A stretch of DNA of 64,000 nucleotides from Moraxellaceae bacterium (GTDB lineage: Bacteria; Pseudomonadota; Gammaproteobacteria; Pseudomonadales; Moraxellaceae): contig JAQZBP010000008.1 in the NCBI GenBank assembly GCA_029237815.1, forward strand, positions 78,957-142,956, given 5' to 3'. Position 1 is the stretch's first letter; every line of letters starts with the position of its first letter. A program made the position numbers and the translations under genes. Positions 49,106 through 58,379 of the stretch are shown here, one piece after another. The notes under the pieces were generated by a model, which was not told the DNA's origin, made no database searches, and was given only the letters and a program-made list of their open reading frames with translations.

Positions 49106-49134
49106 AAAAAGGCGGTCTTCGGGCCGCCTTTTTT
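49106..49134 (+). terminator. Intrinsic terminator after rplS
   Basis: AAAAAGGCGG and CCGCCTTTTTT enclose an eight-base loop and end in a T run. It closes the rpsP-rimM-trmD-rplS operon. Confidence 0.88.
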
Positions 49135-49203
49135 ATGGCGGGCAAGATTGGGGCGGCGGTATTCAGCGTTTCTGGCACGCCGCGACTTCGTTATGCTCTG
49201 GGC

Positions 49204-50142
49204 ATGAGTACCTATGTGAAGCGGCCACGCGGTCGCCCCCGCTCGAGAGAAAATGCACTCCCCGAGGCCGTGGAGTTACGGCAGCTTCGTAGCAAGCTCG
49301 CAGTCGAGGGCTTGAGCCGCCACTCGATAGCGGGATACCTCACGGACCTTCATAAGTTGGCAGCATGGGCGGAACCGCGTCCGCTGCTGGCGCTCGAACA
49401 GGCAGACCTTGCGCGGTACATCGTGCATCTCGAAAGTGTGGAGCAAAGCCATCCCCGTTCCCGGGCCCGGTTTCTCTCTGCCCTCCGGCGCTTCTATCGC
49501 TTTCACCTTGCACAGAACCGTATAGCGGCTGACCCGACATTGAGTCTGGATTCGCCCAAACTGGGGCGGGCGCTGCCCAAGGATCTTTCCGAGGCGGATG
49601 TCGACGCCCTGCTGTTGGCGCCGGACACCGCCAGTCCGCTCGGCATGCGTGATCGCGCCATGCTGGAACTTCTCTATGCCTGTGGCCTGCGCGTCACTGA
49701 GCTGACGACACTGCGTGTCGACCAGCCGAATTTGCGCGGGGGCTTCCTGCGTGTGACTGGCAAGGGCTCCAAGGAGCGCCTTGTTCCCATGAATGACACG
49801 GCAATGGACTGGCTGTCGCGGTATCTGGCCGATGCCCGCCCGGCGCTGGTCGTCGGCGCGGCAACCGAATCCCTGTTTCCCAGCAGGGAGGGCGACTACA
49901 TGACCCGGCAGGCCTTCTGGCACCGGATCAAGCAGTACGCCAGGGTTGCCGGCATCCAGCGGCCACTTTCGCCGCACACCTTGCGGCATGCCTTTGCCAC
50001 CCATCTGCTGAATCACGGGGCCGATCTGAGAGTCGTGCAGATGTTGCTGGGGCACAGCGACCTTTCCACTACGCAGATCTATACCCACATAGCCAACCAG
50101 CGCCTGAAGGACCTGCACGCCCAGCACCATCCGCGAGGCTGA
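49204..50142 (+). CDS. xerD: Tyrosine site-specific recombinase XerD
   Basis: A 312-residue tyrosine recombinase with an N-terminal SAM-like DNA-binding domain (VEGLSRHSIAGYLTDLHKLAAW) and a catalytic domain: R of ACGLRVTEL, H-x-x-R (PHTLRHAFATHLL), H of LLGHSDLSTTQ and nucleophile Y of IYTH. It resolves chromosome dimers at dif with XerC. The start at 49204 was chosen because the extra 23 codons upstream fall in the rplS terminator. A basic RGRPR stretch at about 9-13 resembles an AT-hook and lengthens the protein over the usual roughly 300. Confidence 0.93.
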   Translation: MSTYVKRPRGRPRSRENALPEAVELRQLRSKLAVEGLSRHSIAGYLTDLHKLAAWAEPRPLLALEQADLARYIVHLESVEQSHPRSRARFLSALRRFYRFHLAQNRIAADPTLSLDSPKLGRALPKDLSEADVDALLLAPDTASPLGMRDRAMLELLYACGLRVTELTTLRVDQPNLRGGFLRVTGKGSKERLVPMNDTAMDWLSRYLADARPALVVGAATESLFPSREGDYMTRQAFWHRIKQYARVAGIQRPLSPHTLRHAFATHLLNHGADLRVVQMLLGHSDLSTTQIYTHIANQRLKDLHAQHHPRG

Positions 50143-50222
50143 GGCTTGCCGCGTTTACGGATGTACTATCCGCCGTCACCTCATGGGACGGTATGCTTAC
50201 AAAGATTAAGTGGAGAAACCTG

Positions 50223-50951
50223 ATGATCCCCAAGATTTCCCGGTACCTGCCCTTGCTGGCTCTAGTGACGGGCATGGCATTTGCCGGTCCCGAAGACGTT
50301 ATCCGTGCAAAACTGAAGGCGGTGATCCCCGACGCGAAGGTCACCAGCATCACGCCCTCGCCCCTCGCGGGCATCTACCAGGTCAACAGCAGCAATTACG
50401 AGCCGGTCCTGGCAAGTGCGGATGGCCGCTACCTCATCCAGGGCGAGCTGCTGGAGATCCAGGGCAGCCGCATCGTGAACGTCTCCGACAAGCTCATGGC
50501 AACCGAGCGCCAGCAGGTGCTGGCCACGCTCAAGCCTGAGCAGATGATCATCTTTCCCGCGGTCGGCAAGATGAAGTCGGCTGTTTATGTTTTCACCGAT
50601 GTGGACTGCGGCTATTGCCGCAAGTTCCATGCGGAGGTTCCCGAACTCAACAAGCGGGGCATCGAAGTGCGGTATCTCGCCTATCCCCGCTCCGGCACGG
50701 CGTCTCCGGTGGCGGCCAAGCTGACCAACGTCTGGTGCGCGCCTGACCCGCTGAAGGCCATGGGCCAGGCCAAGACCGGGGCAGCGGTTCCGGCCAGCAG
50801 CCCGCTCTGCAAATCCCCCGTCGCTGCCCAATATGAGCTGGGTACGCGGATAGGTGTACGGGGCACCCCGGCCATCTTCGACATGGAGGGCATGCAGTTG
50901 GGCGGCTACCTTCCCGCAGACGCCCTGGCCAAGGCCCTCAACGTCCGCTAA
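50223..50951 (+). CDS. dsbC: Disulfide isomerase DsbC
   Basis: A 242-residue periplasmic protein: signal peptide (LPLLALVTGMAFA), a dimerisation domain, then a thioredoxin-like domain with the active site CGYC and the cis-proline loop GTPAIF. It corrects wrong disulfides with DsbD as electron donor. The ATG at 50223 is preferred; one ten codons upstream would extend the N-region. It follows xerD, as in Pseudomonas. Confidence 0.95.
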   Translation: MIPKISRYLPLLALVTGMAFAGPEDVIRAKLKAVIPDAKVTSITPSPLAGIYQVNSSNYEPVLASADGRYLIQGELLEIQGSRIVNVSDKLMATERQQVLATLKPEQMIIFPAVGKMKSAVYVFTDVDCGYCRKFHAEVPELNKRGIEVRYLAYPRSGTASPVAAKLTNVWCAPDPLKAMGQAKTGAAVPASSPLCKSPVAAQYELGTRIGVRGTPAIFDMEGMQLGGYLPADALAKALNVR

Positions 50952-50981
50952 ACCCGCGTCCCGCCTCGCGTCCGCCCCGGT

Positions 50982-51008
50982 TTGACAAAGCCGGAGGCGG
51001 GCCATAAT
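50982..51008 (+). promoter_or_regulatory. Sigma-70 promoter of hom
   Basis: TTGACA (50982-50987) and CATAAT (51003-51008) are separated by 15 bases, or 16 if the -10 is read one base later. The transcript would carry a leader of about 100 bases with a hairpin before the GTG start of hom. Confidence 0.6.
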
Positions 51009-51047
51009 GTTGCGCGCTTCTGATCAGCTGACCCCATGGAACATGGC

Positions 51048-51073
51048 CCGGGGAGAGTAAAATCTCTGCCCGG
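51048..51073 (+). promoter_or_regulatory. Leader hairpin upstream of hom
   Basis: CCGGGGAGAG and CTCTGCCCGG pair over nine of ten bases about the A-rich loop TAAAAT, 43 bases before the hom start. There is no U tract, so it is not a terminator on its own. Whether it controls expression or is simply a folded leader is not shown by the sequence. Confidence 0.4.
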
Positions 51074-51116
51074 ATGCTCGTCCATTTATAACTCTCCTGT
51101 CGATTTTGGTGATGAT

Positions 51117-52421
51117 GTGAAACCGGTCTCCGTAGGTATTGTGGGCCTGGGCACGGTGGGTGGTGGTGCCTTCAACCTGCTCCGTGACAACGCTGCTGAA
51201 ATTTCCCGCCGTACCGGCCGTGAAATCAGGGTGACCCATGTTGGCGCCCGTCGTGACAACCCCAAGTACGATCTTGACGGTGTGCGCGTCAGTCGCGAGA
51301 TCATGGATGTGGTCAACGACCCCGCGGTGGACATCGTCGTCGAGGTTATCGGTGGCACTACGACGGCCCGCGACGTGGTCATGCAGGCAATCCAGAATGG
51401 CAAGCACGTCGTCACGGCCAACAAGGCCCTGCTCGCCGAGTTCGGCAATGAAATCTTTGCCGCTGCGGAACAGAAGGGCGTCTATGTTGCCTTCGAGGCC
51501 GCTGTGGCCGGCGGCGTGCCCATCATCAAGGTGTTGCGTGAAGGACTTGCCGCCAACCGCATCGACTGGCTGGCCGGCATCATCAACGGCACCGGCAACT
51601 TCATCCTCACCGAGATGCGCGAAAAGGGCCGTGATTTTTATGACGTGTTGAAGGAGGCTCAGGAGCTCGGTTACGCCGAAGCCGATCCGACCTTCGACGT
51701 GGAAGGCATCGATGCTGCCCACAAGCTCACCATTCTCGCCTCGCTGGCCTTCGGTATTCCGCTGCAGTTCAGCAAGGCCTACACCGAAGGCATCACCCGT
51801 CTTACGCGGGATGATGTTTCCTATGCCGAAGAACTCGGCTTCCGGATCAAGCACCTGGGCATTGCCCGTCGCGTGGAAGAAGGCATCGAGTTGCGCGTGC
51901 ATCCGACGCTGATTCCGGAGGCGCGCCTGATTGCCAACGTCAACGGCGTGAAGAACGCGGTGCTGGTGCAGTCCAGCCCGGTGGGCGCGACGCTCTACTA
52001 CGGCGCTGGCGCGGGCGCCGGCCCGACCGCTTCCGCCGTGGTGGCCGACATCGTTGACGTCGTACGCGAGCTGTCCGCGGAGAAGACCGCCTTCGTTCCC
52101 CACCTGGCCTTCCAGCCGAATGCGATTGCCGACACGCCCATACTGCCGATGGAGCAGGTCGTTACGTCCTATTACCTGCGCCTGACGGCCAACGATCGTC
52201 CCGGTGTGCTTGCCGACGTGACGCGCATCCTGTCCGAGCGCGGCATCAGCATCGAGGCGATCCTCCAGAAGCCGGCGCACGAGGCCGGTTCCGTGCCGGT
52301 GATCCTGCTGACCAAGCCGGTGAAGGAAAAGGAAATGAACCAGGCCATCGCCGCGATGGAGGCCCTGGACGATATCATCGGCAAGATCGTGCGCATCCGC
52401 CTCGAGAACCTCGACGCCTGA
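51117..52421 (+). CDS. hom: Homoserine dehydrogenase
   Basis: A 434-residue enzyme: N-terminal NAD(P)-binding GLGTVGGG, a central dimerisation/catalytic region (VAGGVPIIKVLREGL, GIINGTGNFILTEM) and a C-terminal ACT domain (LRLTANDRPGVLADVTRIL) for feedback by threonine. GTG 51117 gives the length and N terminus of the Pseudomonas enzyme; the longer frame to 51036 is not supported. It is followed at once by thrC in the threonine pathway. Confidence 0.96.
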   Translation: MKPVSVGIVGLGTVGGGAFNLLRDNAAEISRRTGREIRVTHVGARRDNPKYDLDGVRVSREIMDVVNDPAVDIVVEVIGGTTTARDVVMQAIQNGKHVVTANKALLAEFGNEIFAAAEQKGVYVAFEAAVAGGVPIIKVLREGLAANRIDWLAGIINGTGNFILTEMREKGRDFYDVLKEAQELGYAEADPTFDVEGIDAAHKLTILASLAFGIPLQFSKAYTEGITRLTRDDVSYAEELGFRIKHLGIARRVEEGIELRVHPTLIPEARLIANVNGVKNAVLVQSSPVGATLYYGAGAGAGPTASAVVADIVDVVRELSAEKTAFVPHLAFQPNAIADTPILPMEQVVTSYYLRLTANDRPGVLADVTRILSERGISIEAILQKPAHEAGSVPVILLTKPVKEKEMNQAIAAMEALDDIIGKIVRIRLENLDA

Positions 52422-52453
52422 TTACCTGAAACATTGATTTGACGAGACACACC

Positions 52454-53539
52454 ATGAGCTTCGGCAACCGCTACACCGGCCTGATCAACAAATACCGCGA
52501 CCATCTGCCGGTGTCCGACGACACCCGCCTCATTTCGCTGGGCGAGGGCAACACTCCGCTGATCAAGCTGAAGAACATCCCCGCGCTGCTTGGTAAGGAT
52601 GTCGAGATCTACGTGAAGTACGAAGGCCTGAACCCGACCGGCTCCTTCAAGGACCGCGGCATGACCATGGCCGTGACCAAGGCCGTGGAAGAGGGCTCCA
52701 AGGCCATCATCTGCGCTTCCACCGGCAACACTTCCGCCGCCGCGGCCGCCTACGCCGCGCGCGCCGGCATCACGGCCTTCGTGCTGATTCCCGAAGGCAA
52801 GATCGCCATGGGCAAGCTGGCCCAGGCCATGATGTATGGCGCCATCACGCTGCAGATCCGCGGCAACTTTGACGAAGGCATGGAGCTGGTGAAGCAGGTG
52901 GCCGAGCATGCGCCCGTCACCATCGTGAACTCCATCAATCCCTATCGCCTGCAGGGCCAGAAGACCGCGGCCTTCGAGATCGTCGACGAGCTTGGCTTCG
53001 CACCGGACTTCCACTGCCTGCCGGTCGGCAATGCCGGCAACATCACGGCGCACTGGATGGGCTATACCGAATACAAGGAGCGCGGCACCTCCAATAACCT
53101 GCCGAAGATGCTGGGCTATCAGGCTGCCGGCTCCGCGCCATTCATGCGTGGCGGACCTGTCGCCAGCCCGGAAACCGTCGCCACCGCGATCCGCATCGGC
53201 AATCCGCAGTCCTGGGACAAGGCCTGGGCGCTGCAGAAGCAGTCCGGCGGCTGGTTCGACGAGCTCTCCGACCAGGAGATCCTGGATGCGCAGCGCCTGC
53301 TGTCCATGCGCGAAGGCATTTTCTGCGAACCGGCCTCGGCCGCGTCCCTGGCCGGTGCCATGCGCGATATCCGCAGCGGCAAGATCCCGGAAGGCTCCAA
53401 GGTGGTGTGCACCCTCACCGGTAACGGCCTCAAGGATCCCGACACGGCCATCAAGCAGTGCGGCAATGCGATGGTGCAGACCATCGATGCGACCTTGGGC
53501 CAGGTCAAGGACGCGATCCTCAAGTCCATGGCGCAGTAA
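52454..53539 (+). CDS. thrC: Threonine synthase
   Basis: A 361-residue PLP enzyme; the PLP lysine lies in GSFKDRG, the phosphate loop in [17 protein letters not shown], and the C-terminal TGNGLKDPD is typical. It converts O-phosphohomoserine to threonine. The start at 52454 is the family start, 32 bases after hom. A good terminator follows. Confidence 0.96.
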   Translation: MSFGNRYTGLINKYRDHLPVSDDTRLISLGEGNTPLIKLKNIPALLGKDVEIYVKYEGLNPTGSFKDRGMTMAVTKAVEEGSKAIICASTGNTSAAAAAYAARAGITAFVLIPEGKIAMGKLAQAMMYGAITLQIRGNFDEGMELVKQVAEHAPVTIVNSINPYRLQGQKTAAFEIVDELGFAPDFHCLPVGNAGNITAHWMGYTEYKERGTSNNLPKMLGYQAAGSAPFMRGGPVASPETVATAIRIGNPQSWDKAWALQKQSGGWFDELSDQEILDAQRLLSMREGIFCEPASAASLAGAMRDIRSGKIPEGSKVVCTLTGNGLKDPDTAIKQCGNAMVQTIDATLGQVKDAILKSMAQ

Positions 53540-53554
53540 ATGTTGCCGAGCCGG

Positions 53555-53582
53555 AAAAGCCCGTGACCTCACGGGCTTTTTT
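53555..53582 (+). terminator. Intrinsic terminator after thrC
   Basis: AAAAGCCCGTGA and TCACGGGCTTTT are perfectly complementary with a two-base centre and end in a T run. It closes the hom-thrC unit just ahead of recJ. Confidence 0.9.
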
Positions 53583-53616
53583 GTTTGGACCTCCGCTTCA
53601 TGGTGACCGTCGCAAT

Positions 53617-55365
53617 ATGAACAAGACCATCCGACCCCGCGAGCTGGCCGACGACGCCGTCCTCCTGCCAGGACTGCATCCGGTGCTGGCGCGTCTTTAT
53701 GCATTGCGCGGAGTGAAGGAGGCGGCGGAACTGGAGCGCGTCCTGAAGGGGCTTGCGCCGGCGCAGGCACTGAAGGGACTGGAGCCTGCGCTTTCCCTGC
53801 TGGAGCAGGCACTGCGCGAGGACAAGCGCATTCTCATCATTGGCGACTTCGATGCCGATGGCGCGACCAGCACCACGCTTGCCGTGCTCGCCTTGCGTGC
53901 CATGGGCGCTCGGAATGTCGACTACCTGGTGCCGAACCGCTTCAGGTACGGCTACGGCCTCACGCCCGAGATCGTGGCACTGGCCTGCGCGACCAAGTCG
54001 CCGGAGCTCATCGTCACCGTGGATAATGGCATTTCCAGCGTGGAGGGTGTCGATGCGGCCCGGCAGGCCGGCGTGCAGGTGCTGGTGACCGACCATCACC
54101 TGCCGGGGGCGGAGCTGCCGGCCGCGGATGCGATCGTCAATCCCAACCAGCCGGGCTGCGGGTTTCCCAGCAAGAACCTCGCAGGCGTTGGCGTGATTTT
54201 TTACCTGCTTTCCAGCTTGCGGACCCGGCTCAAGGCGGCGGGGTGGTTCGCCGACCGCAACGTACCGGAGCCTTCGCTTGCCGATTACCTTGACCTGGTG
54301 GCACTCGGCACGGTGGCGGATGTGGTGCCGCTGGATCCCAATAATCGCGTGCTGGTTCACCAGGGGCTTGCCCGAATCCGCGCCGGACGCTGCCGTCCGG
54401 GGATCAGCGCACTGCTTGCGGTGGCCGGCAAGTCGCAAGCCCAACTGGTGGCAGGCGACCTGGCCTTCCAGGTGGCGCCCCGGCTGAATGCAGCGGGGCG
54501 CCTCGACGACATGTCGCACGGCATCGAGTGCCTGCTGACCGATTCGCCCGAGCTGGCCGCCCAATATGCCAGCGAGCTGGATGGGCTCAACCTGGAGCGC
54601 CGCAGCATCGAGGCCGGCATGCAGCAGGAGGCACTGGCCGCGCTCAAGCACTTCAGGTTCGACAGCAGCGCCATGCCGCACGGCCTCGTGCTTTACGACC
54701 GGCACTGGCACCAGGGCGTGATCGGCATCGTGGCCGGCCGCATCAAGGACAAGTACCATCGCCCCGTCATTGCCTTCGCGCTGGCGGAAGATGACGGTAG
54801 TGGTTCCGGTGCGGTCCTGAAGGGTTCGGCCCGCTCCATTGCCGGCGTGCACGTACGTGATGTGCTCGACGCCGTAGCAGCCCGCCACCCCGGCTTGATC
54901 ACGCGCTTTGGTGGCCACGCCATGGCGGCAGGCCTGACGCTGCCGGTCGGCAATCTCGCGAGCTTCCGCCTTGCCTTCGACGAGGCAGTCCGCGCCGCCG
55001 CCAGTCCGGCCGAATTCGAGCCGGTGCTGTACTCGGATGGCGAGTTGCCGCCCGACTGCTTCACGGAGAGCTTCGTGCAGATGCTGCGTGAGGCAGGACC
55101 CTGGGGGCAAGGCTTCCCGGAACCGCTCTTTCACGGCGAGTTCATCTGCCTCGAGCAGCGCCTCCTGAAGGAGCGTCACCTGAAGCTCAGCCTCAGCCAT
55201 CCAGCGTCCAACCGTGTCTTCGATGCCATTGCCTTCAATGTCGACCGTGATACCTGGCCCAACCAGGCGGAGCGGGTGCGGCTGGCCTACCGGCTGGACA
55301 TCAACGAGTACCGCGGCAGCCGCTCCCTCCAGCTGATGGTCGAATACCTGGAGCCCCTGCGCTGA
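53617..55365 (+). CDS. recJ: Single-strand-DNA 5'-3' exonuclease RecJ
   Basis: A 582-residue DHH/DHHA1 nuclease: the metal motifs DFDADGATST and VTDHHLPG, the NPNQPG stretch, and the C-terminal DHHA1 domain (GGHAMAAGLTL). It acts in mismatch and recombination repair. ATG 53617 gives the family N terminus. The gene lies between thrC and prfB in the normal order. Confidence 0.95.
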   Translation: MNKTIRPRELADDAVLLPGLHPVLARLYALRGVKEAAELERVLKGLAPAQALKGLEPALSLLEQALREDKRILIIGDFDADGATSTTLAVLALRAMGARNVDYLVPNRFRYGYGLTPEIVALACATKSPELIVTVDNGISSVEGVDAARQAGVQVLVTDHHLPGAELPAADAIVNPNQPGCGFPSKNLAGVGVIFYLLSSLRTRLKAAGWFADRNVPEPSLADYLDLVALGTVADVVPLDPNNRVLVHQGLARIRAGRCRPGISALLAVAGKSQAQLVAGDLAFQVAPRLNAAGRLDDMSHGIECLLTDSPELAAQYASELDGLNLERRSIEAGMQQEALAALKHFRFDSSAMPHGLVLYDRHWHQGVIGIVAGRIKDKYHRPVIAFALAEDDGSGSGAVLKGSARSIAGVHVRDVLDAVAARHPGLITRFGGHAMAAGLTLPVGNLASFRLAFDEAVRAAASPAEFEPVLYSDGELPPDCFTESFVQMLREAGPWGQGFPEPLFHGEFICLEQRLLKERHLKLSLSHPASNRVFDAIAFNVDRDTWPNQAERVRLAYRLDINEYRGSRSLQLMVEYLEPLR

Positions 55366-55443
55366 CCCGTCGGGCCGGATGGCAGCGGCGACGCGGTTTC
55401 CGCTACAATCCGCGCCCTGTTTACGCCGCATGTGCCGCTGTCC

Positions 55444-56539
55444 ATGGAAATCAATCCCTGCCTGAACCGCATCAAGGACCTCACCGAGCGCAGCACTTCG
55501 CTCCGGGGGTACCTTTGACTACGACCTGAAGAAAGAACGCCTCGAAGAGGTAATGCGCGAGCTGGAAGACCCCACGCTCTGGAACGATCCCGAGAAAGCC
55601 CAGGCCATCGGCCGAGAGCGCGCCGAGCTCGAGGGCGTCGTGCTGACCCTGGATCGCCTTTCCAGCGGCCTCGTGGATGCCAAGGACCTGCTCGACCTCG
55701 CTGTTGAAGAAGATGACGAGGGCACCTTGTGTGATGTCGTCACCGAACTCGATGCGCTCGAAAAGGCCGTGGCCGACCTCGAATTCCGCCGCATGTTTTC
55801 CGGCAAGATGGATCCGGCCAACTGCTTCGTCGACATCCAGGCCGGCGCCGGCGGCACCGAGGCCCAGGACTGGGCCAGCATGCTCTTCCGCATGTACCTG
55901 CGCTGGGCCGACCGCCACGGCTTCAAGGCCGAGGTGCTGGAAGAGTCCGACGGCGAAGTCGCCGGCCTCAAGTCCGCCACCATCCGCATCGAGGGCAGCT
56001 ATGCCTTCGGCTGGCTGCGCACCGAGACCGGCGTGCACCGCCTAGTGCGCAAGTCGCCCTTCGACTCCGGCAACCGTCGTCACACCTCCTTCACCGCGGT
56101 GTTCGTCTCGCCCGAAGTCGACGACAACATCGAGATCGACATCAATCCGGCCGACGTGCGCACCGATACCTACCGCTCCTCCGGCGCCGGCGGCCAGCAC
56201 GTCAACAAGACCGACTCCGCGGTTCGCCTCACGCACATCCCCACCAATACCGTGGTGGCCGTGCAGAACGAGCGCTCCCAGCATGCCAACCGCGACCGCG
56301 CCTGGAAGCTGCTGCGCGCCAAGCTCTACGAGCTGGAGGTACTGAAGCGAAACGCCGACAAGCAGGCCCTGGAAGACACCAAGTCCGACGTGGGCTGGGG
56401 CAACCAGATCCGTTCCTACGTGCTCGACCAGTCGCGCGTGAAGGACCTGCGCAGCAATATCGAAAGCTCCAACCCCAATGCGGTGCTGGATGGCGACCTC
56501 GATGAGTTCATCGAGGCCTCGCTGAAGATGGGGCTGTAA
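55444..56539 (+). CDS. prfB: Peptide chain release factor 2 (programmed +1 frameshift)
   Basis: RF2 of 364 residues in two frames: 24 codons from ATG 55444 end at an in-frame TGA (55516-55518), and skipping the T at 55516 continues in the frame that stops at 56539. Beyond the shift the protein has the SPF recognition motif (KSPFDSG) and the catalytic GGQ ([13 protein letters not shown]). Its length of 364 equals E. coli RF2 (365). It terminates translation at UGA and UAA. It sits ahead of lysS, as in most gammaproteobacteria. Confidence 0.96.
55504..55519 (+). promoter_or_regulatory. RF2 autoregulatory frameshift site
   Basis: The codons CGG GGG TAC CTT TGA C form the classical RF2 recoding site: a Shine-Dalgarno-like GGGGG just upstream, the slippery CTT and the stop TGA followed by C. 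When RF2 is scarce the ribosome shifts +1 on CTT and continues. The reading frames on the two sides match the RF2 sequence. Confidence 0.93.
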
Positions 56540-56678
56540 TACCTGACGTTTTCCCCTCGCCAATTCTGGGTCCATTCAGTTGGGGCAATAGGGAAGGGAA
56601 GTAACTTAATCGGTGGTTGTGCCCCCTCTCTCGCCTTGTCTTCTGGCGGAGAGCGAGGGCAAAAGCGAGTGAAATGAA

Positions 56679-58187
56679 ATGACTGACGACAATCTGCCTC
56701 CTATTGATGAAAACAAGCTGATTGCCGAGCGCAAACAGAAGCTCGCGGAACTCCGTGCTGCCGAGAAAATCGCCTTTCCCAATGACTTCAAGCGTGACGC
56801 CGTTGCCGCCGACCTGCACAAGACCTTTGGCGAAAAAGACAATGAAGCACTGGAAGCCAATCGCCACTACTTCGCCATTGCCGGCCGCATCATGCTCAAG
56901 CGCATCATGGGCAAGGCCAGCTTCACCACCCTCCAGGACATGTCGGGCCGCATCCAGCTCTACATCTCGAAGGAGGCGGTGGGCGAAGAGGTCTACAACG
57001 CCTTCAAGAAGTGGGACATGGGCGACATCGTCGGCGCCCGTGGCTACGTGTTCCGCACCAAGACCGGCGAGCTGTCGCTGCATGTCGAGGAATTGCGCCT
57101 GCTGACCAAGTCGCTGCGCCCGCTGCCGGACAAGTTCCACGGCATGGCCGACCAGGAAATGAAGTACCGCCAGCGTTACGTCGATCTCATCATGAGCGAG
57201 GAGACGCGCCGCGCCTTCGTGGTGCGTTCGCAGGTCGTCGAGGGCATCCGCCGCTTCATGTCCGGCCGCGGCTTCATGGAAGTCGAGACGCCCATGATGC
57301 ACGTGATCCCGGGCGGCGCCGCCGCCAAGCCCTTCGCCACCCACCACAACGCCCTGGACATGCCGCTGTTCCTGCGCATCGCGCCCGAGCTCTACCTCAA
57401 GCGTTTGGTCGTGGGCGGCTTCGAGCGCGTGTTCGAGGTCAACCGCAACTTCCGCAACGAGGGCGTGTCGGCCCGCCACAATCCCGAGTTCACCATGATC
57501 GAGTTCTACATGGCGTACGCGGACTTCCGTGACCTCATGGACCTCACCGAGGACATGCTGCGCACGCTGGCGGAAGACGTACTGGGCAAGACCCTGGTCG
57601 ACTACCAGGGCGAAACCTATGATTTCGGCTCGCCCTTTGCTCGCATCTCCATGGTCGACTCCATCCTGCTGTACAACCCGGAGCTGACCCGCGAGCAGCT
57701 CTGGGATGTGGAGCAGGCCTCGGCCATCATCCGCGACAAGCTGAAGATGCAGGTCAAGCCCATCTGGGGCATCGGCAAGCTGCAGACCATCATCTTTGAA
57801 GAGACGGTGGAAACGCAGCTGCGCCAGCCGACCTTCATCACCGAATACCCGGCGGAAGTCTCGCCGCTGGCCCGCCGCAACGACGACAACCCCTTCATCA
57901 CCGACCGCTTCGAGTTCTTCATCGGCGGCCGCGAGATCGCCAACGGCTTCTCCGAGCTCAATGACCCGGAAGACCAGGCCGAGCGCTTCCTGCAGCAGGT
58001 AAAGGAAAAGGACGCCGGCGACGACGAGGCCATGCACTACGACGCCGACTACATCCGCGCCCTGGAATACGGCCTGCCGCCGACGGCGGGCGAGGGCATC
58101 GGCATCGACCGCCTGGTGATGCTGTTCGCCAATGCGCCCAGCATCCGCGACGTGATCCTGTTCCCGCATATGCGGCCGGAAGCCTGA
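56679..58187 (+). CDS. lysS: Lysyl-tRNA synthetase (class II)
   Basis: A 502-residue class II synthetase: an N-terminal OB-fold anticodon-binding domain ([21 protein letters not shown]), motif 2 [11 protein letters not shown] and motif 3 [10 protein letters not shown], with lysine recognition residues in between. It charges tRNA-Lys. It starts 139 bases after prfB. A strong terminator follows. Confidence 0.97.
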   Translation: MTDDNLPPIDENKLIAERKQKLAELRAAEKIAFPNDFKRDAVAADLHKTFGEKDNEALEANRHYFAIAGRIMLKRIMGKASFTTLQDMSGRIQLYISKEAVGEEVYNAFKKWDMGDIVGARGYVFRTKTGELSLHVEELRLLTKSLRPLPDKFHGMADQEMKYRQRYVDLIMSEETRRAFVVRSQVVEGIRRFMSGRGFMEVETPMMHVIPGGAAAKPFATHHNALDMPLFLRIAPELYLKRLVVGGFERVFEVNRNFRNEGVSARHNPEFTMIEFYMAYADFRDLMDLTEDMLRTLAEDVLGKTLVDYQGETYDFGSPFARISMVDSILLYNPELTREQLWDVEQASAIIRDKLKMQVKPIWGIGKLQTIIFEETVETQLRQPTFITEYPAEVSPLARRNDDNPFITDRFEFFIGGREIANGFSELNDPEDQAERFLQQVKEKDAGDDEAMHYDADYIRALEYGLPPTAGEGIGIDRLVMLFANAPSIRDVILFPHMRPEA

Positions 58188-58206
58188 AGCCGGGCTGAGC
58201 GGAGGG

Positions 58207-58234
58207 AAAAAGGCGGCCAATGGCCGCCTTTTTT
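58207..58234 (+). terminator. Intrinsic terminator after lysS
   Basis: AAAAAGGCGGCCA and TGGCCGCCTTTTTT form a long GC-rich stem with a T run. It closes the prfB-lysS unit. Confidence 0.9.
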
Positions 58235-58379
58235 CTTGCCCGCCAATGGTGGGGCGCGCATTCTCGGGACTTGCCGGATTGCCCATGCAGCGCGTCGCAT
58301 GGGTCAAGCTTGGCACTCTCGATATCTCTAAGATGACTTCACCGACACGTGCGGAATGACTCAGTTCGAGGAAGCGACC

